64,000 nt of DNA from Devosia yakushimensis (GTDB taxonomy: Bacteria; Pseudomonadota; Alphaproteobacteria; Rhizobiales; Devosiaceae). A program made the position numbers and the translations under genes. The notes under the pieces were generated by a model. That model saw only the letters and a program-made list of their open reading frames with translations. It did not search any database and was not told the origin of the DNA. Where the stretch lies: positions 1,736,001-1,800,000 of the forward strand of contig NZ_BSNG01000001.1 of assembly GCF_030159855.1 (NCBI RefSeq), written 5' to 3'. Every line of letters begins with the position of its first letter. The first letter of the stretch is position 1. Shown piece by piece: positions 25,031-33,909 of the stretch.

Positions 25031-25417
25031 TCAGCCAATGACCTGCGCCAGTTCCCAGGCATGGCCGGCCGGGTCGGCGAAGGTGGCGGTGCGGCGGCCC
25101 CAAGGCCGGTTGATGGGGCCGTTGAGGAATGTGACGCCCTTGCCTTGCAGCTCGGCATAGGCCGCATCGACATCGTCGACCCGCACGGTAAACAGCATGC
25201 GCGGCCCTGAATCCGCCGCGCCGACGGGCGATGGCGTGACCAGCATGGGCGCTTGACTGGCCCGCAGCAGGTTGATCATGGCGCCCGAAAATTTGAGCAG
25301 CGCCGAGGCTTCGTCCTCGCCGAGAACTTCCGGGTTGAAGACCTTTTGGTAAAAGGCCTTGGCGGCGCCGATATCCTCGACGAATAGCGTAACGACTTCG
25401 ATGGCATCCAAACGCAT
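25031..25417 (-). CDS. VOC (glyoxalase/bleomycin-resistance) superfamily protein
   Basis: The 128-aa protein has the paired beta-alpha-beta-beta-beta modules of the VOC fold: VTLFVEDIGAAKAFYQKVF at the N-terminus and FTVRVDDVDAAYAELQGKGV in the second half, ending in FADPAGHAWELAQ with a potential Glu metal ligand. It could be a small lyase, dioxygenase or drug-binding protein; the substrate is not predictable. It is separated from the HxlR-type gene by 90 nt on the same strand. Confidence 0.9.
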   Translation of the reverse strand: MRLDAIEVVTLFVEDIGAAKAFYQKVFNPEVLGEDEASALLKFSGAMINLLRASQAPMLVTPSPVGAADSGPRMLFTVRVDDVDAAYAELQGKGVTFLNGPINRPWGRRTATFADPAGHAWELAQVIG

Positions 25418-25507
25418 GGATTTGCTCCTTGTTGCTGAGTGACCGGCATCCGGTCATCTCCGCGACGCTTGGCTGCACAAGGCTTCGACTATTCGCCGAA
25501 GAAAAAA

Positions 25508-25909
25508 TCAGGCCGCCTTGTCGAAATCGGTGCGGGAGCGATCGATCTGGCCGTAATGCTGGTCGGCCCAGCGGATCAGATAGCTGAGCGGCTCCGTCAG
25601 CGAACCGCCCAAAGCGGTCAGCCGATACTCGACCGAAGGCGGCTTGGTATCGAAGACATGACGCGAAATCAGCCCGTCCCGCTGCAATTCGCGCAGGGTC
25701 TGGGTCAGCATCTTCTGGGAAATATCGGGAATTTCGCGGCGCAGCTGGTTAAAGCGCCGGGGGCCGGCCGCCAGCGTCAATATCAGCAGCATGCTCCATT
25801 TGTCGCCAATCTTGTCGAGCACGCCGCGCACCGGGCAATTGCCGATCGGCCCGGCATTGCTGCTCCACTTTTCGACATAATGGCTGGCTTCCTCTTGCAA
25901 GGTTCGCAC
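25508..25909 (-). CDS. HxlR-family transcriptional regulator (YtfH-like)
   Basis: The 133-aa winged-helix regulator shows the HxlR pattern: CPVRGVLDKIGDKWSMLLIL near the N-terminus with a conserved Cys, then RRFNQLRREIPDISQKMLTQTLREL and VEYRLTALG. The start is set at GTG 25909 because GGAGGT lies 8 nt upstream; an ATG at 25972 in the same frame has no proper site. It is divergent from a qorB-like gene, the same arrangement as ytfH/qorB in E. coli, so it probably senses an electrophile or redox signal through its Cys and controls that gene. Confidence 0.9.
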   Translation of the reverse strand: MRTLQEEASHYVEKWSSNAGPIGNCPVRGVLDKIGDKWSMLLILTLAAGPRRFNQLRREIPDISQKMLTQTLRELQRDGLISRHVFDTKPPSVEYRLTALGGSLTEPLSYLIRWADQHYGQIDRSRTDFDKAA

Positions 25910-25978
25910 GTGAGTTACCTCCAGGTGACGTTGTCCCGAGAAAGTGCCTCCTTTCGCCGCGCCAAATGGCATCCTAGA

Positions 25979-26008
25979 TAGGCACTCTCTAATCGATACC
26001 TACTCTCT
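25979..26008. promoter_or_regulatory. Candidate HxlR operator: direct repeat between divergent genes
   Basis: Two related 12-mers, TAGGCACTCTCT (25979-25990) and TACCTACTCTCT (25997-26008), match at 9 of 12 positions and repeat with an 18-bp period, with a small palindrome ATCGAT between them. They lie in the gap between the GTG start of the HxlR gene and the qorB-like ATG, the expected place for a shared operator. Confidence 0.45.
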
Positions 26009-26053
26009 CGGCGCATCTGCTGCAAGGGAGCGGTGCCAACCAAGGAGAGACAA

Positions 26054-26935
26054 ATGGCAGATTTCAAGAACAGCGCCCTGCTCGTCACCGGGGCTTCAGG
26101 ACATTTCGGGCGCCTGGCGGTCGAGGCCCTGCTGGCGCGCGGCGCCACCAAGATCATCGCCGGCACGCGCGATCCGTCCAAGCTGGCCGATCTGGCCGCC
26201 AAGGGCGTTGAGGTGCGCAAGCTGGACTTCAACGACAAGGCGAGCCTTGAAGCCGGCTTTGCCGGGGCCGAGCGCGTGCTGCTGATCAGCACCGACGCGG
26301 TCGGCAGCCGCATCGAGCAGCAGCGCAATGCCGTTGCCGCCGCCAAGGCTGCCGGGGTCAAGCACATTGTCTATACCTCGGCGCCCAATCCGCGGCCCAA
26401 TCCCGGCACCGGGGTTTCCCCCGAGCATTACTGGACCGAGGTCGCCATCGCCGCTGCGGGGCTCGACTTCACCTTCCTGCGCAATCACATCTATGCCGAA
26501 ATCACCCTGCTGGGCGCCGGTTCGGCCATCGGTTCGGGCCAGCTCTATGACGCCACCAATGGCGGTGGCCGCTCCTATGTGGCGCGCAAGGACGCGGCCG
26601 ATACCGCCGCAGGTGCCCTGCTGACCGCCGAAGGCCAGCTCATCCTCGACGTCACCGGCCCCGCCGCCGTGACCCAGGAAGCGCTCGCCACCGAATTCGC
26701 CAAGCTGAGCGGCAAGCCGGTGGCGCGCGTGGGCCTCACCACCGACCAGCTGCGCGGAGGCCTGGTCGCCGCCGGCCTGCCGGCCGGCATGGCCGATGTG
26801 ATGGTGGCCTTCGATATCGACGCGGCTGGCGGCTATCATGCCATCGTCACCGATACGGTGGAGCAGTTCACCAACCGCAAGCCGGAAGCGCTGGAGGCAT
26901 TTCTGGCGGCCAATCGTGGGGCTCTGGCGGGGTAA
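26054..26935 (+). CDS. NAD(P)H-binding NmrA-like oxidoreductase (QorB-like)
   Basis: The 293-aa protein has a Rossmann glycine motif LVTGASGHFGR at the N-terminus and the SDR/NmrA layout of E. coli QorB (YtfG), an NADPH:quinone oxidoreductase of the cytoplasm. Supporting blocks are VKHIVYTSAPNPR and LDFTFLRNHIYAE. The ATG at 26054 is preceded by AAGGAGAGA. The divergent HxlR-type regulator makes induction by quinones or other electrophiles plausible. Confidence 0.9.
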   Translation: MADFKNSALLVTGASGHFGRLAVEALLARGATKIIAGTRDPSKLADLAAKGVEVRKLDFNDKASLEAGFAGAERVLLISTDAVGSRIEQQRNAVAAAKAAGVKHIVYTSAPNPRPNPGTGVSPEHYWTEVAIAAAGLDFTFLRNHIYAEITLLGAGSAIGSGQLYDATNGGGRSYVARKDAADTAAGALLTAEGQLILDVTGPAAVTQEALATEFAKLSGKPVARVGLTTDQLRGGLVAAGLPAGMADVMVAFDIDAAGGYHAIVTDTVEQFTNRKPEALEAFLAANRGALAG

Positions 26936-27006
26936 TATCGCAGCGCGGCGCCCGAATGGTGCCGCGCTACCCGCCTGCTTGCCAGAGGTCGTTTTTCCTC
27001 CACGGT

Positions 27007-27160
27007 GTCATTCCCGCGAAAGCGCGAGGTTTTTGTCCCCTGGTGGGGCCGAAAGCATATCCCTCCCCAACCTCAATCGCCTCGCTCGGGCTTGACCCGA
27101 GGGCCTCTCCCAACCCGGCGCAAGCGGCGAGTGCCCCTCGGGTCAAGCCCAAGGGAAGCG
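27007..27160. repeat. Composite repeat: degenerate family A half (27007-27029) then family B element (27081-27160)
   Basis: The family A part has only a left arm (gtcattcccgcgaaagcg), which decays into cgagg. The family B part has two palindromes around the spacer cctctcccaacccggcgcaagcggcgag in plus orientation; its right outer palindrome has one mismatch (aagccc aaggg). The 278-nt gap between the qorB-like gene and the next gene is essentially made of these repeats. Confidence 0.88.
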
Positions 27161-27213
27161 GCGGAGGTTGAACCAGCGCTGCCCCTGCTACGCTATCCGC
27201 GCCCTTCCCCGCA

Positions 27214-27540
27214 TCAGTCGCAGAATGCCGCAAGCCCCATGCCTTGTTTCGCGGCGCGAGCAAGCATCCCGTGCATCGTCTCGAACGCGGCACGCGGCCC
27301 ACGCTCAGCGCCGAGCGTGTCGGCATTCGCGTTGAACACGCCCAGCATCGTCAAAACCTGGTCCGGCCGCAGTAGCGTGTCGTCGAAATAGCTGAGGTCT
27401 GCTCCCGCTTGCCTGCATTGGTCCAAGACAGGAGCCAGGGAGCGATGCGCAGCGAGGTCGATGGAACCCGCATGCTCCAATCCGCGTGGGTCCTCCGGCA
27501 TGGCGGAGCACGAAGAAGGGACGAAATAGATGTCGAACAT
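27214..27540 (-). CDS. Hypothetical protein, 108 aa
   Basis: The reading frame has normal codon use and protein-like composition, beginning MFDIYFVPSSCSAMPEDPRG and ending GMGLAAFCD. It looks like a soluble alpha/beta protein with no signal peptide or membrane segment. No family is recognised. No strong ribosome binding site precedes the ATG at 27540. It is isolated between two family B elements, and its reality rests mainly on composition. Confidence 0.6.
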   Translation of the reverse strand: MFDIYFVPSSCSAMPEDPRGLEHAGSIDLAAHRSLAPVLDQCRQAGADLSYFDDTLLRPDQVLTMLGVFNANADTLGAERGPRAAFETMHGMLARAAKQGMGLAAFCD

Positions 27541-27630
27541 CGCTTGTCGCTTTTTGGGGGTAATAGGGTGGTCGTCGAGGGCGAGGGCTTAACACATCTT
27601 TTGGGCACCATCCCTCCCCCACCCACAATC

Positions 27631-27712
27631 GCCTCCCTCGAGCCTGACCCGAGGGCCTCTCCCAACCCGGCACAAGCGGCGAGTGGCCCTCGGGTCGAGC
27701 CCGAGGGAAGCG
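27631..27712. repeat. Family B element (copy 4), plus orientation
   Basis: Two palindromes (CCCTCGAG-n5-CCCGAGGG, one mismatch, and CCCTCGGG-n5-CCCGAGGG) flank the spacer caacccggcacaagcggcg. The element lies between the 108-aa gene and the MMPL transporter gene; nothing else is evident in this 259-nt gap. Confidence 0.9.
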
Positions 27713-27799
27713 CAGCGGGTGTTATTGAATTGAGCTCCATCCCTCCCCGCTGGACGGCTCACCACCAAACCCGGTAGGACTGCGCCAGCGTCGTGCGCG

Positions 27800-30199
27800 T
27801 TGCGGAGTCGGTATCCTTTGGCTGGTTCGTGGTTCAGGCGTCTCTGGGCGCGGTTGGTGTACGACCGCTCGATCGGTTTCGGTCTTGAGCATATCGGGCT
27901 GGCCGCCTTGCGCTATCCGCGCGCCATTGCGCTGGCCGTGCTGGCCTTCAGCATAGTCTGCGCCACCCAGATTCCCCGCGCCTGGGTCGATGGCGACCTG
28001 CTGCGCATCTATGCCCATTCCGGGCATTATTACGATGCCTATGAGCACCTCTCCGACACGTTCGGCACCTTCGAGAACGACCTTTACCTGCTGGTCAGTT
28101 CGCCCACGCTGACCCAGCCCGAAACGCTGGAGCAGGTGCGTGAGCTGGCCTTCGATCTCGAGCTTAACGAATTCGCCGTCGGCACCATGTCGCCCTTCAC
28201 CCTGCGCAAGCCCGATGGCGGCGGAACATCCGTGCCGGCCGTGCCCGAGGGGATGACCGATTTCGCCCAGGTCGCCCTGGCGCTGAGCCAGTTGCAGCAG
28301 AACGATCCGATGATGCGCAATCTCATCACGCCGGACCTCACTGGCGTGGTGCTGATCATGTTCCCCAATCAGGACATGGTGCGCGAGCATGGCACGAAGG
28401 CAATGATCGCCTCGGTGCGCGACACCATCGCCTATTATGCCGATAGCGACATCGATGTGGAGCTGACCGGCCCGCCCATCTGGACCACCGAAATGGTCAA
28501 TGCGGCGGTATCAGACCAGATCAAGTTCACGCTTTGGGGCTTTGGACTGGGCACGTTGATTGCGCTCTTGGCGCTGCGCTCGGTGCCCGGTGCGCTGATG
28601 GTGGCTGCTACACCCTTCGTGGCCGTCATGTGGACCATGGGCATGGTGATCCTGCTTTTCGGATCGTTCTCCTTCCTCACCATCATCGTCACGACGCTGG
28701 TATTGGTGATCTCCTTTGCCGAGTCCATGTTCTTCGTCTTCAACTGGCTGGCCTATTGGCGTGCCGGGATGGAGCCCAACAAGGCGGTCGATGCCACGGT
28801 CAAGCTGGTCGGCCCCGCCACGGCGCTGACCATGCTGACGACGCTGGTGAGCTTTGCCTCGCTGGCGCTGACACCCGGCCAGGGCATTCGCGAATTCTCG
28901 ATTGCCGGGGCCATCGGCTCGGCCCTGCTGTTTGTCTGCCTCATGACCTTCATGCCGCTGATGCTGAAGGCGGCCTTGCGCATCGGCTTCAAGGCGCCGG
29001 GGCGGCCGAGCCTGGTGCTGACCGCGCCACTGCCGCTGAGCTGGTTCCTGGCCAGCCGGTTCGGGCGGCCGCTATCCATTCTGGCCATAGCTGTCACCCT
29101 ATTGCTGTTCATTCCCTATGGCCTGATCCAGCCGCATTTTTCCTTCGAGGATTTCGTGGCCCGCGATTCCAGCGCCCTGGCGACGGCGGCTGAAATCGAT
29201 AGCGGCGTGGGCGGGGTGGCGCCGATCTATATAAGGGTGCCGCTCAAGCAGAACGATCCCGATGTCGGGGACGCCGATTTCGAGACGATCAAGGCCGCCC
29301 ACCAGATTCTCGAGCGGCATCTGGGGCAGAACAAGGTCATCTCGGCGGCCAGCGCCAGCAATTACATCGAGAGCGGTTTCAGCCGCGCCGAGGTGCTGGA
29401 ATCGGTCGGCCCGTTCATGCGCCACCGCTTCGTCACCGACGATGGCTCGCAGGCGCTCATCACCGGCTTCATGCCGACCATCGTGGATTCCGATGCCCTC
29501 AAGCAATTGGTGGAGGATGTCGATCGGGAACTGGCGGCGGCCGGGGTGGAAAATGCCGAGATCGGCGGCTTCCGCATTCTCACCACCTATGCCACCGACC
29601 AGATCGTGCGCGGGCTGCAGCTCGACCTGACGCTGAGCGTGCTGGTCAATCTGGCGCTGATCGGCTTTGCCTTCCAGTCCTTCCGGGTGGCGCTGGCTTC
29701 GGCCATTCCCAATCTCTTTCCCGTGCTGGGCACCGAGGCCTGGCTTTATTTCAGCGGAGCGGGACTGCAGCTCACCACGGTCATCGCCCTCACCATCGCC
29801 TTCGGCATTGCGGTGGACGATACGGTGCATTTCCTCTCCCACTATCTGCATGGCCGGCGTGAGGAAGGCCGCACGCATATGGAGGCGATCAAGCACACGC
29901 TCGAGCGGATTGGCGGCGCCATTGTCGGCACCACCATTATCCTCTGTTCGGGCATGGTCATCGTGGTCTTTTCCGACATGCCGCAGGTGGCTCTGTTCGG
30001 CACGCTCTTCGTCTCGACGCTGGGCTTTGCCCTGATCGGGGACCTCTTCATCCTCCCGGCGCTGCTAGCGGCGGGCGGCAGGTTCTTTCAGCCCCTGGGC
30101 CGTATCCGCGTGCGCATGGCCGATCACGATCCGACGCCGGACGATCCCACCGGCGAGGCGGCGACTGAAATTATCCGTTCTAATCCCAGCACGACATAG
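27800..30199 (+). CDS. RND-superfamily MMPL-type transporter
   Basis: The protein of up to 799 aa has the RND layout: one N-terminal membrane helix (near residue 45), a large periplasmic domain, a block of five helices (about 240-400), a sixth near 430, a second periplasmic domain, and a final block with GIAVDDTVHFLSHYL, which carries the conserved acidic pair. MMPL and HpnN-like proteins export lipids or hopanoids from the inner membrane; the cargo here is unknown. The start is uncertain: TTG 27800 gives the longest form, and a GTG about 20 codons later (before YDRSIGFGL) is an alternative. Confidence 0.88.
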   Translation: MRSRYPLAGSWFRRLWARLVYDRSIGFGLEHIGLAALRYPRAIALAVLAFSIVCATQIPRAWVDGDLLRIYAHSGHYYDAYEHLSDTFGTFENDLYLLVSSPTLTQPETLEQVRELAFDLELNEFAVGTMSPFTLRKPDGGGTSVPAVPEGMTDFAQVALALSQLQQNDPMMRNLITPDLTGVVLIMFPNQDMVREHGTKAMIASVRDTIAYYADSDIDVELTGPPIWTTEMVNAAVSDQIKFTLWGFGLGTLIALLALRSVPGALMVAATPFVAVMWTMGMVILLFGSFSFLTIIVTTLVLVISFAESMFFVFNWLAYWRAGMEPNKAVDATVKLVGPATALTMLTTLVSFASLALTPGQGIREFSIAGAIGSALLFVCLMTFMPLMLKAALRIGFKAPGRPSLVLTAPLPLSWFLASRFGRPLSILAIAVTLLLFIPYGLIQPHFSFEDFVARDSSALATAAEIDSGVGGVAPIYIRVPLKQNDPDVGDADFETIKAAHQILERHLGQNKVISAASASNYIESGFSRAEVLESVGPFMRHRFVTDDGSQALITGFMPTIVDSDALKQLVEDVDRELAAAGVENAEIGGFRILTTYATDQIVRGLQLDLTLSVLVNLALIGFAFQSFRVALASAIPNLFPVLGTEAWLYFSGAGLQLTTVIALTIAFGIAVDDTVHFLSHYLHGRREEGRTHMEAIKHTLERIGGAIVGTTIILCSGMVIVVFSDMPQVALFGTLFVSTLGFALIGDLFILPALLAAGGRFFQPLGRIRVRMADHDPTPDDPTGEAATEIIRSNPSTT

Positions 30200-30282
30200 G
30201 GAGCCCGCTTGCGCGAAAATTTGCCGCCCCATTACAAGAATAGGACGATGATTCGGCGCGTTCGCCGTGGAGCCCTGGTGCA

Positions 30283-30810
30283 ATGACTTTTCTCGGACCT
30301 TTGTCGCGTGCCGCAGCACTGACGGGCCTGCTCTTTTCGGCGGTTTTCGGCGCCCTACCGGCTGCCGCCGCACCGGCCGATGTGGAATTGCTCAAATCCT
30401 ATATCGGGGAATGGCGCGGGCGCGGCACCGTGACCGGGGCGAATTCGGAGACCGTGGTCTGCCGGCTCTCGCTCAAGCCGGGCAATCAGGACAAGGTCAA
30501 TTACACCGGCCGCTGCACCGTGGCGGGCAGCCAGCTCTCGATGAATGGCACGATCGCCTATATCGAGGCCAGCAAGCGCTATGAAGCGGCCATGACCTCC
30601 AATGTCGCCTTTACCGGCCTTGCGGTTGGGCAGAAGCGCGGCGGCGGGCTGATCTTCAATCTGCGCGAGCGCGACCAGGACGAAGAGGGCAAGGAAATCG
30701 GCATCACGGCGCAGATCGCGCTCAATGGCGGCGCCATCGATGTCAATTTCGAGGTCATGTATATTGCGACCGGCGAATATATCCGCGCCCAGGTGCCGTT
30801 CAACAAGTAG
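30283..30810 (+). CDS. Secreted protein of unknown function
   Basis: The 175-aa product has a signal peptide (hydrophobic core LTGLLFSAVFGALPAAAA, cleavage near residue 30). The mature part looks like a beta-rich, lipocalin-like barrel, with YIGEWRGRGTVTG near its start and alternating polar and apolar strands; this is an impression from pattern only. It lies 83 nt after the MMPL transporter gene on the same strand, so it may be a periplasmic partner of that exporter. No family is named. Confidence 0.75.
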   Translation: MTFLGPLSRAAALTGLLFSAVFGALPAAAAPADVELLKSYIGEWRGRGTVTGANSETVVCRLSLKPGNQDKVNYTGRCTVAGSQLSMNGTIAYIEASKRYEAAMTSNVAFTGLAVGQKRGGGLIFNLRERDQDEEGKEIGITAQIALNGGAIDVNFEVMYIATGEYIRAQVPFNK

Positions 30811-30889
30811 TCGGCAACTCCTTGAAATCATGAAGTCTTAACTGTGCTGCGCTAGCGTTCGGACAATCGAACTCCTAGGACGAGCGCCA

Positions 30890-32266
30890 GTGCGCCCCAT
30901 GCAGTCATCCGCCGCCTTTCTGGGCCACCCGCCTTCGGGCGAGGCAAGGCCTGCGGCGCTTGATGCGCGGCTCGACCGGGTCCGGCAATTGCTTGGCGTG
31001 GATGGCGCGGCGCTGGCTTTTGCCGGCAGCCAGGCCATGCAGATCCTGTGGCAGGCCGGCGTCAGCGGCCAGATCGCCAAAGACCTGGCCGAATTGCATG
31101 CCCATGCCGCGCAAGGCACCGGGCCGCTTGTCATTGCCGATACCGGCCGCGGCGCCGTCCGCTTTTATGCAGGTATTCCGGTGACGTTTGGCGAGGGCGA
31201 GCCGCTTTTGCTCAGCCTGTTCGATGCCAGGCCGCGGAGCGCAGCCATGGCGGGCCAGCTGGGCATTCTGGCGCAGGAGGTGTTTGGCGGGGATAGCGAG
31301 CAGCGCAGCCAGGCCATGATCGTCCGGCTCGAATCCGAGCTTGCCGAGCGCGAGCAAGCCATTGCCGACCTGCTGGCCACGCGCCGGCGGCAGCTCGAGC
31401 TGTTCGAGCGCGCCTCCAAGACGGCCCGGATCGGGGTCTGGGAATGCGACCTCAGCGACAATAGCCTGACCTGGAGCAACGGGGTCTATGACCTGTTCGA
31501 ATTCCCGGTGGGCTCGGTGGTGACGCGCGAGGAAACCCTGCGCTGCTATTCGGACGCATCGCGCGAGGCCATGGAGCGGGCCCGCGCCAAGGCCATCGCT
31601 GAATGCAGCGATTTCAGCCTCGATGCCGAGATCACCACCGTCAAAGGCCGCCGCCGCTGGATGCGGCTGACCGGTACGGTCGAGACGCGCAATGGCGTCG
31701 CCACCCGCATTTTCGGCATGAAGCAGGACATTACCGAGGAAAAGCTGCTGGCCGACCGCACGCGCTATCTGGCCGAATTCGACGTGATGACGGGGCTGGC
31801 CAATCGCAGCCAGTTCCAGGCGCGGCTGGCCGAGCTCGACACCAGGCCGATCGGCGCCTTGCTGCTGGCCGATCTCGATAATTTCAAGCAGATCAACGAC
31901 ACCTATGGCCATGCGCTTGGCGACGAATGCCTCAAGGAGGCTGCCGCCCGCCTGCGCGATGCCTGCCCGGCCGCCGAGCTGGTCGCCCGGATCGGGGGCG
32001 ATGAATTCGCGGTTCTGTTGGGGCATGAGACGACGCCGGGGCAAATCGAGGCCGTGGCCGAACGCATCGTGGCGGAAATCGGCAAGCCGTTCATGCGGCT
32101 GGGACAGATGCTGACCCTGGGTGCCTCGGTGGGCGTGGCCTACCCCGACGGCAGCCCGGCTCCCGATCTCTTCAAGCGCGCGGATACCGCGCTTTATGCG
32201 GCCAAGGCCGCCGGACGGAACACCAGCCGGACATTCCATGCGGGGCCGCAGCACACGGTGAATTAG
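30890..32266 (+). CDS. Diguanylate cyclase with N-terminal sensor and PAS domains
   Basis: The 458-aa soluble protein has an N-terminal GAF-like sensor (about residues 20-140), a short coiled coil (SELAEREQAIADLL), a PAS domain (about 175-285, ending MKQDITEEK) and a C-terminal GGDEF domain with intact ARIGGDEFAVL near residue 367. The active-site signature predicts c-di-GMP synthesis. The inhibitory RxxD site five residues upstream is absent (PAAE), so product feedback may be lacking. The start is GTG 30890, or ATG 30899. No EAL domain or membrane segment is present. Confidence 0.92.
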   Translation: MRPMQSSAAFLGHPPSGEARPAALDARLDRVRQLLGVDGAALAFAGSQAMQILWQAGVSGQIAKDLAELHAHAAQGTGPLVIADTGRGAVRFYAGIPVTFGEGEPLLLSLFDARPRSAAMAGQLGILAQEVFGGDSEQRSQAMIVRLESELAEREQAIADLLATRRRQLELFERASKTARIGVWECDLSDNSLTWSNGVYDLFEFPVGSVVTREETLRCYSDASREAMERARAKAIAECSDFSLDAEITTVKGRRRWMRLTGTVETRNGVATRIFGMKQDITEEKLLADRTRYLAEFDVMTGLANRSQFQARLAELDTRPIGALLLADLDNFKQINDTYGHALGDECLKEAAARLRDACPAAELVARIGGDEFAVLLGHETTPGQIEAVAERIVAEIGKPFMRLGQMLTLGASVGVAYPDGSPAPDLFKRADTALYAAKAAGRNTSRTFHAGPQHTVN

Positions 32267-32282
32267 CTTCTGAGGCTCGCGG

Positions 32283-32398
32283 TACCCCCTCCTAACCTCC
32301 CCCTGATAGGGGGAGGGACCGTCTGGTGGTTTAGGACGCGATCTTGCCCAAGAGTGGAGAGATCCCTCCCCCTATCAGGGGGAGGCTAGGAGGGGGTA
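32283..32398. repeat. 36-bp near-perfect inverted repeat built from family C palindromes
   Basis: The left arm 32283-32318 and the right arm 32363-32398 match as inverted repeats at 35 of 36 positions, with 44 nt between them. Each arm also holds its own CCTCCCCCTGATAGGGGGAGG hairpin flanked by taccccctccta. It lies between the convergent ends of the diguanylate cyclase gene and ssb and could form one long cruciform or two small hairpins. Confidence 0.92.
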
Positions 32399-32424
32399 TC
32401 CCAGGATATAACGCCACGACCCGC

Positions 32425-32453
32425 ACAAAAAAGGAGGCCGGCGGCCTCCTTTC
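32425..32453 (-). terminator. Intrinsic terminator of ssb
   Basis: In the minus direction AAAGGAGGCC-gcc-GGCCTCCTTT is followed by further T residues (the run aaaaaa at 32427-32432 on the plus strand). The stem is GC-rich and begins 18 nt after the ssb stop codon. Confidence 0.9.
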
Positions 32454-32470
32454 AACGTCTGGTCCCCGCC

Positions 32471-32986
32471 TCAAAACGGGATATCATCATCCATGCCGCC
32501 GGGCTCGAAGGCCGGGGCGTTGGAGGATGGGCGCTGGCCGCCGCCACCACCGGCCGGGCGCGCACCGCGGAAGCCGCCGCCATTGTCGGCGCTGCGGAAA
32601 CCGCCATCGCCGCCGCCGGCATTGTCGCCGTCGCCACGGCCATCGAGCAGCGTCAGGTTGGAATTGAAGCCCTGCAACACGATTTCGGTGGAATATTTAT
32701 CCTGGCCGGACTGGTCCTGCCATTTGCGGGTCTGCAACTGGCCCTCGATATAGACCTTGGAACCCTTGCGCAGATAGCTTTCGGCCACGCGGGTCAGGCC
32801 TTCCGAGAAGATCACCACGCGGTGCCACTCGGTCTTTTCGCGCTGTTCGCCGCTATTGCGATCCTTCCAGCGCTCCGAAGTGGCGATGGACAGGTTCACC
32901 ACCTTGCCGCCGCTGGGCAGATTGCGCACTTCGGGATCGGCACCCAGATTGCCGACGAGGATCACCTTGTTGACGCTGCCTGCCAT
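32471..32986 (-). CDS. ssb: Single-stranded DNA-binding protein
   Basis: The 171-aa protein has the OB fold (MAGSVNKVILVGNLGADPEVR at the start, WHRVVIFSEGL in the middle), a Gly-rich disordered linker, and the acidic tip DDDIPF that recruits repair proteins. The ATG is at 32984-32986. It is divergent from a LysE-type gene and uvrA. A LexA-type box overlaps a plausible promoter about 170 nt upstream, indicating SOS control. Confidence 0.96.
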   Translation of the reverse strand: MAGSVNKVILVGNLGADPEVRNLPSGGKVVNLSIATSERWKDRNSGEQREKTEWHRVVIFSEGLTRVAESYLRKGSKVYIEGQLQTRKWQDQSGQDKYSTEIVLQGFNSNLTLLDGRGDGDNAGGGDGGFRSADNGGGFRGARPAGGGGGQRPSSNAPAFEPGGMDDDIPF

Positions 32987-33153
32987 AGCAAAATCCTTTC
33001 AATTCAGTCCCGGGCCTTTCCGGCCGCCGGGACGCTCACATATTGCATTGCCGGGGCCAGCGGCCCCTTGGTCGCCGGACCTTACTCCGCCCTGCCCCGT
33101 CCCGCGCGCCAAACTTGGCGTTTTGAACAGAAGTGACGGGCCCTTGCACAATT

Positions 33154-33188
33154 GTTCTCTATATGTTCCAATTCTTAACGCAGGTCAA
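33154..33188 (-). promoter_or_regulatory. ssb promoter with overlapping LexA (SOS) box
   Basis: On the minus strand TTGACC (33183-33188) is followed 17 nt later by CATATA (33160-33165). A perfect alphaproteobacterial LexA motif GTTC-N7-GTTC lies at 33154-33168 (plus-strand orientation) and covers the -10 element. Repression of ssb by LexA is therefore predicted. Confidence 0.75.
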
Positions 33189-33264
33189 GCCCGCTGCTGA
33201 CACAGTTTGTCAGCAGGGCTCGGCCAAGCCAGCGGCACTCCACCCATCCGTTGCGAGATCATGA

Positions 33265-33909
33265 TTGGATTATGCTCAGGCTCTCTGGCTTTATCTCGTG
33301 CTGTTGTTCGGCATCATCATCGTGCCCGGCATGGACATGTTTTTCGTGCTGGCCAATGCGCTGACGGGTGGACGGCGCGCCGGGCTCGCCGCCACGGCGG
33401 GGATCATGCTGGGCGCGGTGGTGCATACTCTCTTCGGGGCGCTGGCCGTGGGCGTGCTGACGCAATTGCCGGTCGAGGTTTTCCGCACCATGATCCTGGT
33501 CGGCGCGGCCTATATGGCCTGGATCGGCTATACGCTGGTGCGCAGTTCGATCACGGTCGACCATATCGGCAAGGCCCAGAGCCGGTCGGGCTGGGTGGCG
33601 TTCCGGCAAGGCACCATCACCAATCTGCTCAATCCCAAGGCCTATATGTTCGTCATAGCCGTGTTTCCGCAATTCATCCGACCGGAATTCGGCCCGGTTT
33701 GGCAGCAGGCATTGGTCCTGGGCATCATGACCATCTCGATGCAATTGCTGATCTATGGCGGGCTTGGGCTCGCCGCCGCAAGGGCACGCGACGCCCTGAT
33801 CGGCAACCCGCAGGTTACGCAATGGATCGGCCGTGGCGCGGGCGTGCTGTTCATCCTGGCAGCCGCCTTCGCCGCCTGGCATGGGATATTCGGTCATGTC
33901 GGGGCTTGA
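33265..33909 (+). CDS. LysE/RhtB-family exporter
   Basis: The 214-aa protein has about six membrane segments and the family signature (IVPGMDMFFVLANALTGGRRAG, TNLLNPKAYMFVIAVFPQF). The substrate is probably an amino acid or derivative. The TTG at 33265 is the only start that gives the full first helix; the ATG codons nearby are out of frame. It is inserted between ssb and uvrA, which are often directly divergent in related bacteria, and its stop codon overlaps the -35 region of the uvrA promoter. Confidence 0.87.
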   Translation: MDYAQALWLYLVLLFGIIIVPGMDMFFVLANALTGGRRAGLAATAGIMLGAVVHTLFGALAVGVLTQLPVEVFRTMILVGAAYMAWIGYTLVRSSITVDHIGKAQSRSGWVAFRQGTITNLLNPKAYMFVIAVFPQFIRPEFGPVWQQALVLGIMTISMQLLIYGGLGLAAARARDALIGNPQVTQWIGRGAGVLFILAAAFAAWHGIFGHVGA

